In this document: positions 49,655-56,350 of the stretch, piece by piece
Layout: each line of letters starts with the position of its first letter
How positions within the stretch are numbered: the stretch's first letter is position 1
Notes under the pieces: model-generated
Databases searched by the model: none
Told to the model about the DNA's origin: nothing
Seen by the model: the letters and a program-made list of their open reading frames with translations, nothing else
Translations under genes and position numbers: made by a program
Source: an uncultured Clostridia bacterium
GTDB taxonomy: Bacteria; Bacillota; Clostridia; Christensenellales; UBA1242
Assembly (NCBI GenBank): GCA_944382715.1
Contig: CALWNC010000009.1
Location: 1-56,350 of the forward strand
Length of the DNA: 56,350 nt
Direction of reading: 5' to 3'

Positions 49655-51976
49655 TTGGGAAAAATTAGTAAAATAATTGCATGTATGGGAGCTCTTGCTT
49701 TTGCAGGTGCTGTAACTACTAGTGCAATTATGTTTAATAGGAATAAGAATTTAAAAGAAGAAAATGCTAAACTAACTACAACAATTGAAAGTATTGGAGA
49801 CTTTTCAACAGTTTCTGAGTTATCTGCTGAATTATCAGTTGTAAAAAATGAAAAACAACAATTATTGCTTGAAATTGAAAATTATAAAGCAATAGTTGCA
49901 GAAAATGAAAGAAAAATTGCTCAGTACGAATTAAGAGAAGAAGGATACCTAGAAGAAGTTAAAAATTTAAGAGAACAAAATGTAACTTTTAATGCAAGGA
50001 TTACAAGTTTAGAAGAGCGAGTTTCAGTACTTGAAGCAAAGGAAGTCGAATTACAAAATACAATTAGTAATTTGCGAAATCAGATTCAAGATATGAACAA
50101 TCAAGTTGATAAACTCTGGACAATATTTGAGAATTATACAACATATATTTATTCGACAGAATCAGGAGGTGAACCTCCAAAACTTGAACTTACCGAAAGT
50201 GAAGTTGAAATTGTAAATAATAAAATAACAGAACTTACAACAGATAAGGAAAATATACAAGCCCAGCAAGCACAAATAGAAGAACAAAAACAACAAATAA
50301 TGCAAGAAAAGCAAAATCTTGAAAGTGAAAAAAACACACTAGAAACAAATAAAGAAAGTATAAATAAAGAAATCTCAGATAGGCAAGAAAACATTACAAA
50401 CAATGAAGCAACTATTAATTCAAATAAAATAACAATAAATAATTATATTAACCGAGTTAACGAACTTTTGGCTAAACAAGAAGAAGGCACAATTACAGAA
50501 GAAGAAATAACAGAACTTACAACAGTTCAAGAAGAAATTGCAAGTTTGGAAAATACAAATAATTCGCTTTTGGCAGATAATGAGACACTTAATAGTGAAA
50601 TAGAAAAATTGAAAGATGAAAATGTGGTTATAGATAGTAAAATTACAGAACTAGAACAAAGAGTAGCAGTTTTAGAAAAAGAATATGCAGAACTAGAAAA
50701 TCAAACGACAGAGCTATCAAAAGAAATTAATAGTTTACAAACACAAATTGATAAATTTTCAATTTTTGTTGGAGCAGTTACAATTGTTCCAGACACGTCA
50801 ACAGAACCAGAGAATCCAGGCGAAACCGATAAGCCAACTGAGCCAGAGAATCCAACAGAAGAAGTTTCAAGTTTTACAATAATATCTCAACCATTTAACT
50901 ATGAAAACGGAATGACCTTTGAACAATTTGTTAATAGTGACTACAACCTTGCTGGTGAGGGTGAATATAGTCAAATTCCATTTAGTATTAATGAAAATGG
51001 CGAAGTTGTAATGGTTCAGCCAATTTCTGAAACTGAAACATTTACAGTAAGAATTTATGGAGTATCTGCAAGTGATACAGTATTAAGTCAAAATTATATG
51101 TTTGAACTTTTAGAAGTTCCAGAATTTGGCTTGGTAGATGGTGAAACTTATGGAGATTGGATAAATTCAGAAAATAATGCACTTAAAGTACAAACATATG
51201 AAGTTAGTTATGTTAATTTATTTCCTGAATTTGAAAACTACAAAGACGGATTAATAATGTATAAAAATGATATTGGATTAGTAATGGCATTTTATTGTAA
51301 ATCTGAAAATAATTTTGTTAGTATAAGTGATAGAATTTTTAAATCTGATTTAGCTATTATTTTGGTTGGAATTAGTCATTCTCATACATTTGGTGAATTA
51401 GCTGAAGAAAATGAAATATTTGATGATGAAGGTAACAGAATATCTTACGATATTGTTTACTATTGTGCACAGTGTGGACAAGAATTTAGCAGACAACATA
51501 TAGATGAAAACACAAATATTGATAAAGAAAATTGTGAACATACTGAAACTTACCGTCAAATTGTAGGAACTTCTTATGATGAAAATCAAAATATAATAAA
51601 TTGCGATTTAATCAAATATTGTTCAATTTGTAGAATTGAGCTATCTATAGAGCATTTAGATTTTAGTAATGCAGATTCATCTACTTGTGAGCATTCTAAT
51701 TTATATACTGAAGTTTCAGAGGAAAATAGAGAAGATGGCTATTATAAAACAACAAAAGTTTATTGCTTAGATTGTGGAAAACTCGTTAAGAGTGATAGTG
51801 TATTACTTTGTGACCACTCAGCTGGAACCCATGAAAATGAAGTTGTTATAGGTACTGAAGATGGTGGTCAGATAACATATATTCAAACAATTTGTAATGA
51901 TTGTGGAATAGTAATTTCAATGGTTGAAAAAACATCTGATACTACAAGTGAAGAAACAATAATTTCTGAGGTGTAA
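49655..51976 (+). CDS. Coiled-coil late protein with four zinc-ribbon-like repeats, 773 aa
   Basis: The start is TTG 49655 with AAGGAGG 8 bases upstream. The N-terminal signal-anchor (ISKIIACMGALAFAGAVTTSAIM) is followed by about 340 residues of heptad-like coiled coil, then a Pro/Glu/Thr linker (near 375-405, PENPGETDKPTEPENP) and a beta domain. From about residue 573 there are four copies of a repeat shaped C-x-H ... Y-C-x2-C (the first has H in place of C): YYCAQCG, KYCSICR, VYCLDCG, TICNDCG. This layout suits an elongated adsorption protein. Zinc binding is inferred from the ligand spacing. Confidence 0.72.
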   Translation: MGKISKIIACMGALAFAGAVTTSAIMFNRNKNLKEENAKLTTTIESIGDFSTVSELSAELSVVKNEKQQLLLEIENYKAIVAENERKIAQYELREEGYLEEVKNLREQNVTFNARITSLEERVSVLEAKEVELQNTISNLRNQIQDMNNQVDKLWTIFENYTTYIYSTESGGEPPKLELTESEVEIVNNKITELTTDKENIQAQQAQIEEQKQQIMQEKQNLESEKNTLETNKESINKEISDRQENITNNEATINSNKITINNYINRVNELLAKQEEGTITEEEITELTTVQEEIASLENTNNSLLADNETLNSEIEKLKDENVVIDSKITELEQRVAVLEKEYAELENQTTELSKEINSLQTQIDKFSIFVGAVTIVPDTSTEPENPGETDKPTEPENPTEEVSSFTIISQPFNYENGMTFEQFVNSDYNLAGEGEYSQIPFSINENGEVVMVQPISETETFTVRIYGVSASDTVLSQNYMFELLEVPEFGLVDGETYGDWINSENNALKVQTYEVSYVNLFPEFENYKDGLIMYKNDIGLVMAFYCKSENNFVSISDRIFKSDLAIILVGISHSHTFGELAEENEIFDDEGNRISYDIVYYCAQCGQEFSRQHIDENTNIDKENCEHTETYRQIVGTSYDENQNIINCDLIKYCSICRIELSIEHLDFSNADSSTCEHSNLYTEVSEENREDGYYKTTKVYCLDCGKLVKSDSVLLCDHSAGTHENEVVIGTEDGGQITYIQTICNDCGIVISMVEKTSDTTSEETIISEV

Positions 51977-51977
51977 A

Positions 51978-52190
51978 ATGTCAGGCATAAAAATAGCACT
52001 ATATGTTCTGCTAGTATTAATGATAATTTTATCACTTCCCTTGCTTGCCTCATTTATGTACAATGCAGGGATTGATAATTGGTTTATAGATTTTTGCAAG
52101 GTAATAGACCTATTCCACTTCATCGGAGATGGAGTTACGCCAAATTTGGAACGACTAGCCAAACTTGTCGACATATTTCACATTTTATAG
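51978..52190 (+). CDS. Coat-sized membrane protein 1, 70 aa
   Basis: GAGGTG lies at the end of the previous gene. ATG 51978 starts MSGIKIALYVLLVLMIILSL, a strong membrane segment, followed by an amphipathic region with several Asp and Phe (DNWFIDFCKVIDLFHFIGDG). The size and single span match filamentous phage coat proteins. Coat assignment is inferred from size, position before the terminator and neighbours. Confidence 0.65.
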   Translation: MSGIKIALYVLLVLMIILSLPLLASFMYNAGIDNWFIDFCKVIDLFHFIGDGVTPNLERLAKLVDIFHIL

Positions 52191-52228
52191 ATAAAAGTCG
52201 AAAACCATACCATAGGAGAACAAAAACG

Positions 52229-52429
52229 ATGGCCATTACAAAAAATATACTACTAGTTTTACTTGGAGTAATACTAACAATTGTATTATTTTGCACAATT
52301 GTTGGAATAGCAAGTGCAGTAAATGACATTACATTTGGTGAGCAAATTTGTCAGTGGTTCGGCAAAACTGCAGAAGTTGTTACAGATACATCAGAAAAGG
52401 TCGAAGAAATTACAACAAGTGGAATTTAA
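52229..52429 (+). CDS. Coat-sized membrane protein 2, 66 aa
   Basis: ATAGGAG precedes ATG 52229. It encodes MAITKNILLVLLGVILTIVL..., one membrane span, then an acidic/polar C-terminal part (TAEVVTDTSEKVEEITTSGI). It is the last gene before the strong terminator at 52451-52488. In filamentous phages a terminator directly after the major coat gene separates high and low expression blocks, so this is a candidate major coat protein. A longer overlapping frame starting at 52079 is less likely. Confidence 0.65.
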   Translation: MAITKNILLVLLGVILTIVLFCTIVGIASAVNDITFGEQICQWFGKTAEVVTDTSEKVEEITTSGI

Positions 52430-52450
52430 TCACTAAATAAAAAAGCAAAA

Positions 52451-52488
52451 AAATAAAACTATACTAGATTTTTAGTATAGTTTTATTT
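52451..52488. terminator. Strong bidirectional terminator after the coat-like genes
   Basis: Perfect 16-base arms AAATAAAACTATACTA / TAGTATAGTTTTATTT, loop GATTTT. Confidence 0.9.
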
Positions 52489-52518
52489 GAAACTTTTTTT
52501 GAGATAAACGGAAAGAAA

Positions 52519-53055
52519 ATGGGTATTTTTAAAAGAAAAAATAATAAAAATGCAAAAAATTCTGTAAAAGAAAATAAAGTAAATAAAAAAAATAAAGACA
52601 CAAAACAAGATAAAAAAACAACGAAAGTAGATTCCAAAACAAAGCCAAATAGAAATGTGCCTTGGGGTCGAACTATAACTACAAATGATAAATATTTAGG
52701 CAAACAAAAAACTGGTTCAAATAAAAAAAGACCAGTTGTTGTAATAGATAATAATAAAAATAATGAACTTGCAGTAGTTCCACTATCTTCAAAGAGTGGT
52801 TCCAATAGAACAGAATTAAAATGTTATAAAAACAAAAAAACGGGACAAACCACTTATTACAAGCATTATGTAGAGATTGAAGATGATGAAGGAAATCCGA
52901 TAGTTATTAATGACAAATTTAGAGAAAATCATAAAAATATGGATGTTTCAAAAGAAGATGTTGATAGCATTAGAGATAGAGTTTTAAATCACTCATTACC
53001 TTCAAAGTCAAATAAAGAGAAGATACAAAAATTGCATAAAAAAAATAGGGATTAG
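52519..53055 (+). CDS. Basic protein with PemK/MazF-like core, paralogue 1
   Basis: A 178-residue protein. It opens MGIFKRKNN, followed by a Lys/Asn-rich disordered-looking 50 residues. A domain containing KRPVVVID, ELAVVPLSS, TYYKHYVEIEDDEGNPI and NDKF follows, then RDRVLNHSLPSKSNKEKI. The RPVVVI...AVVPLSS pattern resembles the SH3-like barrel of PemK/MazF proteins, but active-site residues cannot be confirmed. It is clearly related to 54554-55120. First gene after the terminator, 235 bases before zot. Confidence 0.7.
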   Translation: MGIFKRKNNKNAKNSVKENKVNKKNKDTKQDKKTTKVDSKTKPNRNVPWGRTITTNDKYLGKQKTGSNKKRPVVVIDNNKNNELAVVPLSSKSGSNRTELKCYKNKKTGQTTYYKHYVEIEDDEGNPIVINDKFRENHKNMDVSKEDVDSIRDRVLNHSLPSKSNKEKIQKLHKKNRD

Positions 53056-53290
53056 ACCACCCTATTCAATGTCGCTCACTGCGACGGGTATGCAATTAAA
53101 TTGCAACTAAATAAAGTATATATTTTATTTATTAAATTGTCAAGATTTATAATTAAAATTTTAAAAAAATAAAAAACAGAGATGCAAGCTCCCTGTCCTA
53201 GATTATATCAGTAAATAAATTATACCAAAATTTTTAGTAAAAGTCAATGTATTTTGATTTTCAAAATACTTTTATCTAGGAAAAAACTAT
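53056..53290. other. Non-coding gap before zot with small hairpins
   Basis: Contains GTCGC-TCACT-GCGAC, TGCAATTAAATTGCA and ACAGAG...CTCCCTGT. No ORF or promoter stands out; similar hairpin-rich gaps follow at 55121 and 55605, so these may be RNA-processing or termination signals. Confidence 0.4.
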
Positions 53291-54133
53291 ATGTCAATAA
53301 CAATAATAGTTGGAAAGCCAGGTGTTGGAAAAACTGTATATACAACAAATATTGTAGTTAATAAAATGATGAACTCTTTTGAAGATTATCATTGTTTAAA
53401 ACGAGAGATTAAGCATTTAAAATTAGGTGGCTTTACAATGCTTGATTTATCACCACAAAGGCATTTATGTTATACAGATTTTAATGTAAAAATCAATAAA
53501 AAATTTCAATCTTATTATATAGACGGATACAAAATTGGACTTCCAAATCCTTATTTTGAAACTCAATTTATACCACCTTATTCTACAATCTTTTTAGATG
53601 AAGCCCAAAGGTATTATGATTCAAGAAATTCAAAATTGCTTAGACCAGAAGTTTATAATTGGTTTCAGCTTCATAGACAAAACCATTATAATATTTATTT
53701 AGTGTGTCAAAGACTTGGAAATATAGATGTAAATATAAGAGCATTGGCAGATAAAATCATAGTTATTGAAGAACTAAAAACAAAAACTGATGAATATGGA
53801 AGAGTAATAAAATTTATTTGGAAAACAAAAGAATTTGAAAGTCCTGACATGGCTGAAGAATATTGCTTAAAAAAGGATAAAGACGAATATAAAAATTTAG
53901 GTAAAAAAATAATAGTTGAAAGTAAATTGCCACTATTTAACTACTATGATAGTTTTGGGAATAAACCCGTTTTTTATAACGGTAAAGAAAATTTAAATTA
54001 CGATTATGATATAGAACAAAGATACAATCTATCACTTGCAAGTTTTGTCGAGTTTAATGAAAATCATTACTTTACAGCTCCAAAAGGCTACTGGAAGTCG
54101 GCAAGTTATGATAAAAAAGTAATGGGAGAATAA
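53291..54133 (+). CDS. zot: Zot/pI-family assembly ATPase
   Basis: A 280-residue P-loop ATPase with Zot-family motifs. Walker A is VGKPGVGKTVYT (residues 7-18), Walker B is STIFLDEAQRYYDSR (98-112), and the FQLHRQNHYNIYLVCQRLGNIDVNIR segment is typical of Zot/gpI. In filamentous phages this ATPase drives assembly and extrusion of the virion at the inner membrane. No membrane span is evident in this protein, unlike classical gpI, so it may be recruited to membrane by partners. AGGA precedes ATG. It is followed 1 base later by the 138-aa gene. This is the best single marker for an inovirus. Confidence 0.9.
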   Translation: MSITIIVGKPGVGKTVYTTNIVVNKMMNSFEDYHCLKREIKHLKLGGFTMLDLSPQRHLCYTDFNVKINKKFQSYYIDGYKIGLPNPYFETQFIPPYSTIFLDEAQRYYDSRNSKLLRPEVYNWFQLHRQNHYNIYLVCQRLGNIDVNIRALADKIIVIEELKTKTDEYGRVIKFIWKTKEFESPDMAEEYCLKKDKDEYKNLGKKIIVESKLPLFNYYDSFGNKPVFYNGKENLNYDYDIEQRYNLSLASFVEFNENHYFTAPKGYWKSASYDKKVMGE

Positions 54134-54134
54134 A

Positions 54135-54551
54135 ATGAATATAAATGATTTTAGTGATTTAACGGACTTTATTAACAACGAAACGGAAAAATCTTCTGAA
54201 AATGGAGGTGTTGTTATTCAGTCTAAAAAAATATTAAAATTTGTAGATAAACAAATGATGAGATATATTAAGATTTATTCAAATGTTTTGTATAAAAGAG
54301 AAAAACGCAAAATAATTCTAGATGAAGCCATAGACACAATGCCACACGGACTATTATGGAAGCTTCTTCATTGGAATTTATGGAAAAAGATTAAGAAAAT
54401 TGAAAATGATAAATTAATTCAAAAGAAAAAGGATGAGCTTGAACATTTTTCAAAATATCACCCAGAGCCACCCATATCAACTTATCCCGTTGTGGTTAAA
54501 AAAGTAGAAACACCTGAGGTGTGTGATGAAGATGACGAGTTAGAGGAATAA
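54135..54551 (+). CDS. 138-aa late protein of element B
   Basis: Not recognised. A helical, strongly charged protein (KKILKFVDKQMMRYIKIYSNVLYKREKRKI) with an amphipathic Trp-rich part (HGLLWKLLHWNLWKKIKKI) that could associate with membrane, and an acidic end (CDEDDELEE). GGGAG precedes ATG, one base after zot. As zot lacks its own membrane span, this could be its membrane partner; this is inference. Confidence 0.7.
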   Translation: MNINDFSDLTDFINNETEKSSENGGVVIQSKKILKFVDKQMMRYIKIYSNVLYKREKRKIILDEAIDTMPHGLLWKLLHWNLWKKIKKIENDKLIQKKKDELEHFSKYHPEPPISTYPVVVKKVETPEVCDEDDELEE

Positions 54552-54553
54552 AA

Positions 54554-55120
54554 ATGAGAATTTTTAACAAAGGAAAGAAAACAAATAAATCTACAACAAA
54601 CAAAACTAACAAAAAAATTAATAAAAAGAAATCTAAAAATGTTGTAACAAATGCAAGTAAAAAGATCCAAGAAAACGGTTTAAAGCCGACAAAAAATACA
54701 AAGACAAAAAATATAGATATTGGACAAACTCTTGAAACTAATGATATTTACTTGCCACACAAAAAAAATAAAGTTCCAGAAAGTAAATCAAGACCAGTTA
54801 TTGTTGTGGATAAAATAAAAAATCCAAAAGGTGAATCAGAATTTGCCGTTGTTCTTGGTTCTACAAAAGATACAGCTAATACAACTAGATATGGAAAGTA
54901 TGGAATTAAATATTACAGACATAACATTGAAGTTGTTGATAATGAAAATAAACCTATTAAACAAAATGATAAATTTAGTGTTACTGAAAAATCAACTAAA
55001 TTACCAGTCAGTGAAGCAAAAAAGATAAAAGATGAAGTTATAAATCATACAAGATTTTCATCAGAGAACAGAAGAAAATATTCTGAATTTCAAAATCGAT
55101 ATAAAAAAAGCAAGGGATAA
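54554..55120 (+). CDS. Basic protein with PemK/MazF-like core, paralogue 2
   Basis: A 188-residue protein. It opens MRIFNKGKK and a Lys/Asn-rich stretch. The domain has SRPVIVVD, SEFAVVLGS, KYYRHNIEVVDNENKPI and NDKF, then KDEVINHTRFSSENRRKYSEF. Blocks align with 52519-53055 in the same order and spacing, so they are duplicates. It starts 3 bases after the 138-aa gene with GAGG upstream. Its stop lies in the loop of hairpin GCAAGGG/CCCTTGC. A nucleic-acid-binding or toxin-like role is possible but unproven. Confidence 0.7.
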   Translation: MRIFNKGKKTNKSTTNKTNKKINKKKSKNVVTNASKKIQENGLKPTKNTKTKNIDIGQTLETNDIYLPHKKNKVPESKSRPVIVVDKIKNPKGESEFAVVLGSTKDTANTTRYGKYGIKYYRHNIEVVDNENKPIKQNDKFSVTEKSTKLPVSEAKKIKDEVINHTRFSSENRRKYSEFQNRYKKSKG

Positions 55121-55322
55121 CCCCTTGCAAAATGCTTAGATACAATCATGCTCTAAGGGCTGATAGAGATTCACCACTCTACCCAATGCTAAACTTACAT
55201 AGCAGGTGCATACAGCCGTAAATAAATTACCTGTATGCCTGTTACAAGATTAAACTTGTAAATATATTATATGTATTTTCAATAAGAAAATCAAGTAGTT
55301 TTTATTATTTAGGAGAAAAAAG
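55121..55322. other. Non-coding gap with hairpins
   Basis: Contains GCATACAG...CTGTATGC (about 55212-55242) and GTTACAAG...CTTGTAAA (about 55241-55262). No ORF seen; hairpins resemble the gaps at 53056 and 55605. Confidence 0.4.
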
Positions 55323-55604
55323 ATGAACGATAATAAACAAACAAAGAAAGAACAAGAAAAAGAAGCTGTTTATAAACTTGTAACAGTTTTAAAAGAGCTA
55401 GAAGAAATAATTAATCAGTCAGTCATTGACGAAGAGCTAAGGTCAAAAATTGACTTTAAATTAAAAGAATTAAAGTCGGTTTGTGAAGCACAAAAAGAAG
55501 CTTTGAGACTATCAAAAATAGTTATTGTTTATGACTTGTCGGAAAAACAAAAAGGCTTTTATAAGCATTTATATCTTAAAGAACTTAATAAAATTCTAAA
55601 TTAA
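55323..55604 (+). CDS. 93-aa late protein of element B
   Basis: Not recognised. AGGAG precedes ATG. A helical protein with likely coiled coil (AVYKLVTVLKELEEIINQSVIDEELRSKI...), ending in YKHLYLKELNKILN. It stands in its own unit between two hairpin-rich gaps. Confidence 0.65.
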   Translation: MNDNKQTKKEQEKEAVYKLVTVLKELEEIINQSVIDEELRSKIDFKLKELKSVCEAQKEALRLSKIVIVYDLSEKQKGFYKHLYLKELNKILN

Positions 55605-55831
55605 AGGGAATACAATTTTTTATTTATTTTGATAAACGAGTTTACAAAAAAATAAAAAATGTATGAGCAATTTAGAATTTTATTGAGTTAAGGTCGGTCT
55701 ATAATATTTGAACGACCATACTCTATTGAATTTATTCAATAGTCATTTTGAATAGTCTGAAAGTCGCCGTAAGGCGATAACGGGCATTTTAATTTTTTAC
55801 AAAAAAATTAATAAAAAAATTAGGAGGAAAA
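55605..55831. other. Non-coding gap with hairpins
   Basis: Contains GGTCG..CGACC (about 55693-55717), CTATTGAATTTATTCAATAG (about 55722-55741) and TCGCCGTAAGGCGA (about 55765-55778). No ORF seen. Confidence 0.4.
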
Positions 55832-56263
55832 ATGGGATTATTTAATAGAAAAACAACAAAAATTTCTACAAATAAAAATCCAAATAAATCAAGTAAAAAT
55901 TTATCAGGAACAACGAAAATAAACTATGAGAAAAGGCGTGATGAAGCACTTAAACTAAATCAAAAAGTAAAAGAAATCACTAAGAAACAAGAGGAAAATA
56001 TTAATCGTTACGAAAAAATTACCAAAACAAAAGAATATCAACAAAATCAACAAAGAAGAAAAAGCTGTGATAATGCTTTTGTAAAAATGGATGAAAAATA
56101 TTCACAAAAAGAACATGAGGCTTATTCCAGATATTATAATCATATTCATAATGATTTTGATGTTGAAAATTCAAAAGTTAGATATACAAATAAAAAATAT
56201 AAAGACGGATTTATGGATGAGAACTACATAAAAGATTTATATGACTCAAAAATTAAAAAATAA
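55832..56263 (+). CDS. 143-aa late protein with MGLFNRK start
   Basis: AGGAGG precedes ATG 55832. A basic helical protein beginning MGLFNRKTTK, with a Lys/Asn-rich N-terminus like the two PemK-like paralogues, then a coiled-coil-like section (DEALKLNQKVKEITKKQEENINRYEKI) and a Tyr/His-rich end. No PemK-like core is visible. No family recognised. Confidence 0.65.
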   Translation: MGLFNRKTTKISTNKNPNKSSKNLSGTTKINYEKRRDEALKLNQKVKEITKKQEENINRYEKITKTKEYQQNQQRRKSCDNAFVKMDEKYSQKEHEAYSRYYNHIHNDFDVENSKVRYTNKKYKDGFMDENYIKDLYDSKIKK

Positions 56264-56283
56264 AAAAACTGGAAGAAAAAAAT

Positions 56284-56350
56284 ATGCGATTATTTCAAAT
56301 AAAAAATAAAGAAATGTATAACGGAAAAGATGAAAAAAGAAATGGTACAC
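56284..56350 (+). CDS. Start of a further gene of element B (truncated by window end)
   Basis: ATG 56284 opens a frame starting MRLFQIKNKEMYNGKDEK that stays open to the last base. The MRLF start resembles MRIF/MGIF/MGLF of its neighbours. Only 22 codons are visible, so it is a tentative gene. Confidence 0.4.
   Translation, partial: MRLFQIKNKEMYNGKDEKRNGT

Larger units (their letters stand above)
42643..56350. mobile_element. Element B: inovirus-like prophage, partial (right end outside window)
   Basis: Starts right after tRNA-Tyr and runs past the window end (at least 13.7 kb). Order: integrase and repressor (leftward), tiny early genes, structured non-coding region, membrane/adsorption-like proteins, two coat-sized proteins, strong terminator, basic paralogue, Zot ATPase, unknown, second basic paralogue, further small genes. 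The Zot/pI ATPase and coat-sized single-span proteins point to a filamentous phage; no tail, capsid, terminase or portal genes are visible. The second att is not in the window, so the exact border is inferred. Confidence 0.75.

Noticed and set aside
52079..52228. Upstream extension of the second coat-sized protein
   Set aside because: It overlaps the first coat-sized gene in another frame; ATG 52229 has AGGAG and a normal membrane-protein start.
53291..54133. Zot as an actual intestinal toxin
   Set aside because: The toxin activity is linked to the C-terminal part of the Vibrio protein; only the ATPase domain of the family is recognisable here.
42643..56350. Element B as a conjugative or ICE-type element
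   Set aside because: No relaxase, coupling protein or VirB4-type gene is seen; the P-loop protein has Zot rather than FtsK/TraG motifs.

Overview
The window is an AT-rich (roughly 30% GC by eye) stretch of chromosome from a low-GC Gram-positive bacterium (Bacillota). The evidence is a ctsR-mcsA-mcsB-clpC operon with a CtsR-type operator, a Phe-type T-box leader on pheST, long-form HPF, AAGGAGG-type ribosome binding sites, sigma-A promoters and a high density of Rho-independent terminators. A surface protein, a lysozyme-like transglycosylase and the general gene style suggest an uncultured host-associated Clostridia-like lineage, but the window does not settle the taxon.

Layout. 1-2620: end of a surface protein, a membrane-anchored transglycosylase and an ASCH-like protein. 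2766-7453: a 4.4-kb integrative element (element A) in the 3' end of tRNA-Leu, bounded by a 25-bp direct repeat. It carries an HUH Rep, an ImmA-like protease, an XRE repressor and a tyrosine integrase; just outside it is the 3' scrap of an older integrase. 7.6-42.0 kb: ordinary chromosome, with ferritin, SIMPL protein, macrodomain protein, truA, degV, the ctsR operon, hpf, a degenerate ABC ATPase, nth, obgE, yhbY, pheST, deoC, tsaE-tsaB-rimI, a membrane-fused MurF-like ligase, ddl, a lipoprotein, metG behind an unusual leader, two unknown proteins, tspO and an ABC-F protein. 42.06-42.64 kb: a cluster of six tRNAs (Pro, CAU, Asp, Phe, Thr, Tyr). 42.65 kb to the window end: a second, larger element (element B) next to tRNA-Tyr, which continues beyond the window.

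Element B looks like a prophage of a filamentous (inovirus-like) phage adapted to a Gram-positive host. It has an integrase and repressor, a block of tiny early genes, a 460-base non-coding structured region, and a block of membrane-anchored proteins (including a coiled-coil protein with four zinc-ribbon-like repeats). Two coat-sized single-membrane-span proteins end at a strong terminator. A Zot/pI-type assembly ATPase follows, flanked by two paralogous basic proteins. Elements A and B share related repressors and the same integrase-end architecture. In both, a 14-codon leader ORF with a good ribosome binding site ends at a T-run, and only a -1 shift there opens a frame running into the integrase. 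Element A has a Rep but no visible capsid or assembly genes, so it may be a satellite, a decayed relative or an integrative plasmid.

In the host part the recurrent oddity is loss of catalytic motifs in otherwise recognisable ATP-using proteins: McsB lacks the usual arginines, the ABC protein at 18-19 kb lacks proper Walker and signature motifs, the ABC-F protein has lost its second Walker A, and MetRS has a changed KMSKS loop. The metG leader contains four alternately complementary segments resembling an attenuator and is not a T-box. Three host proteins of unknown function end in similar Q-P/M-G-E tails.
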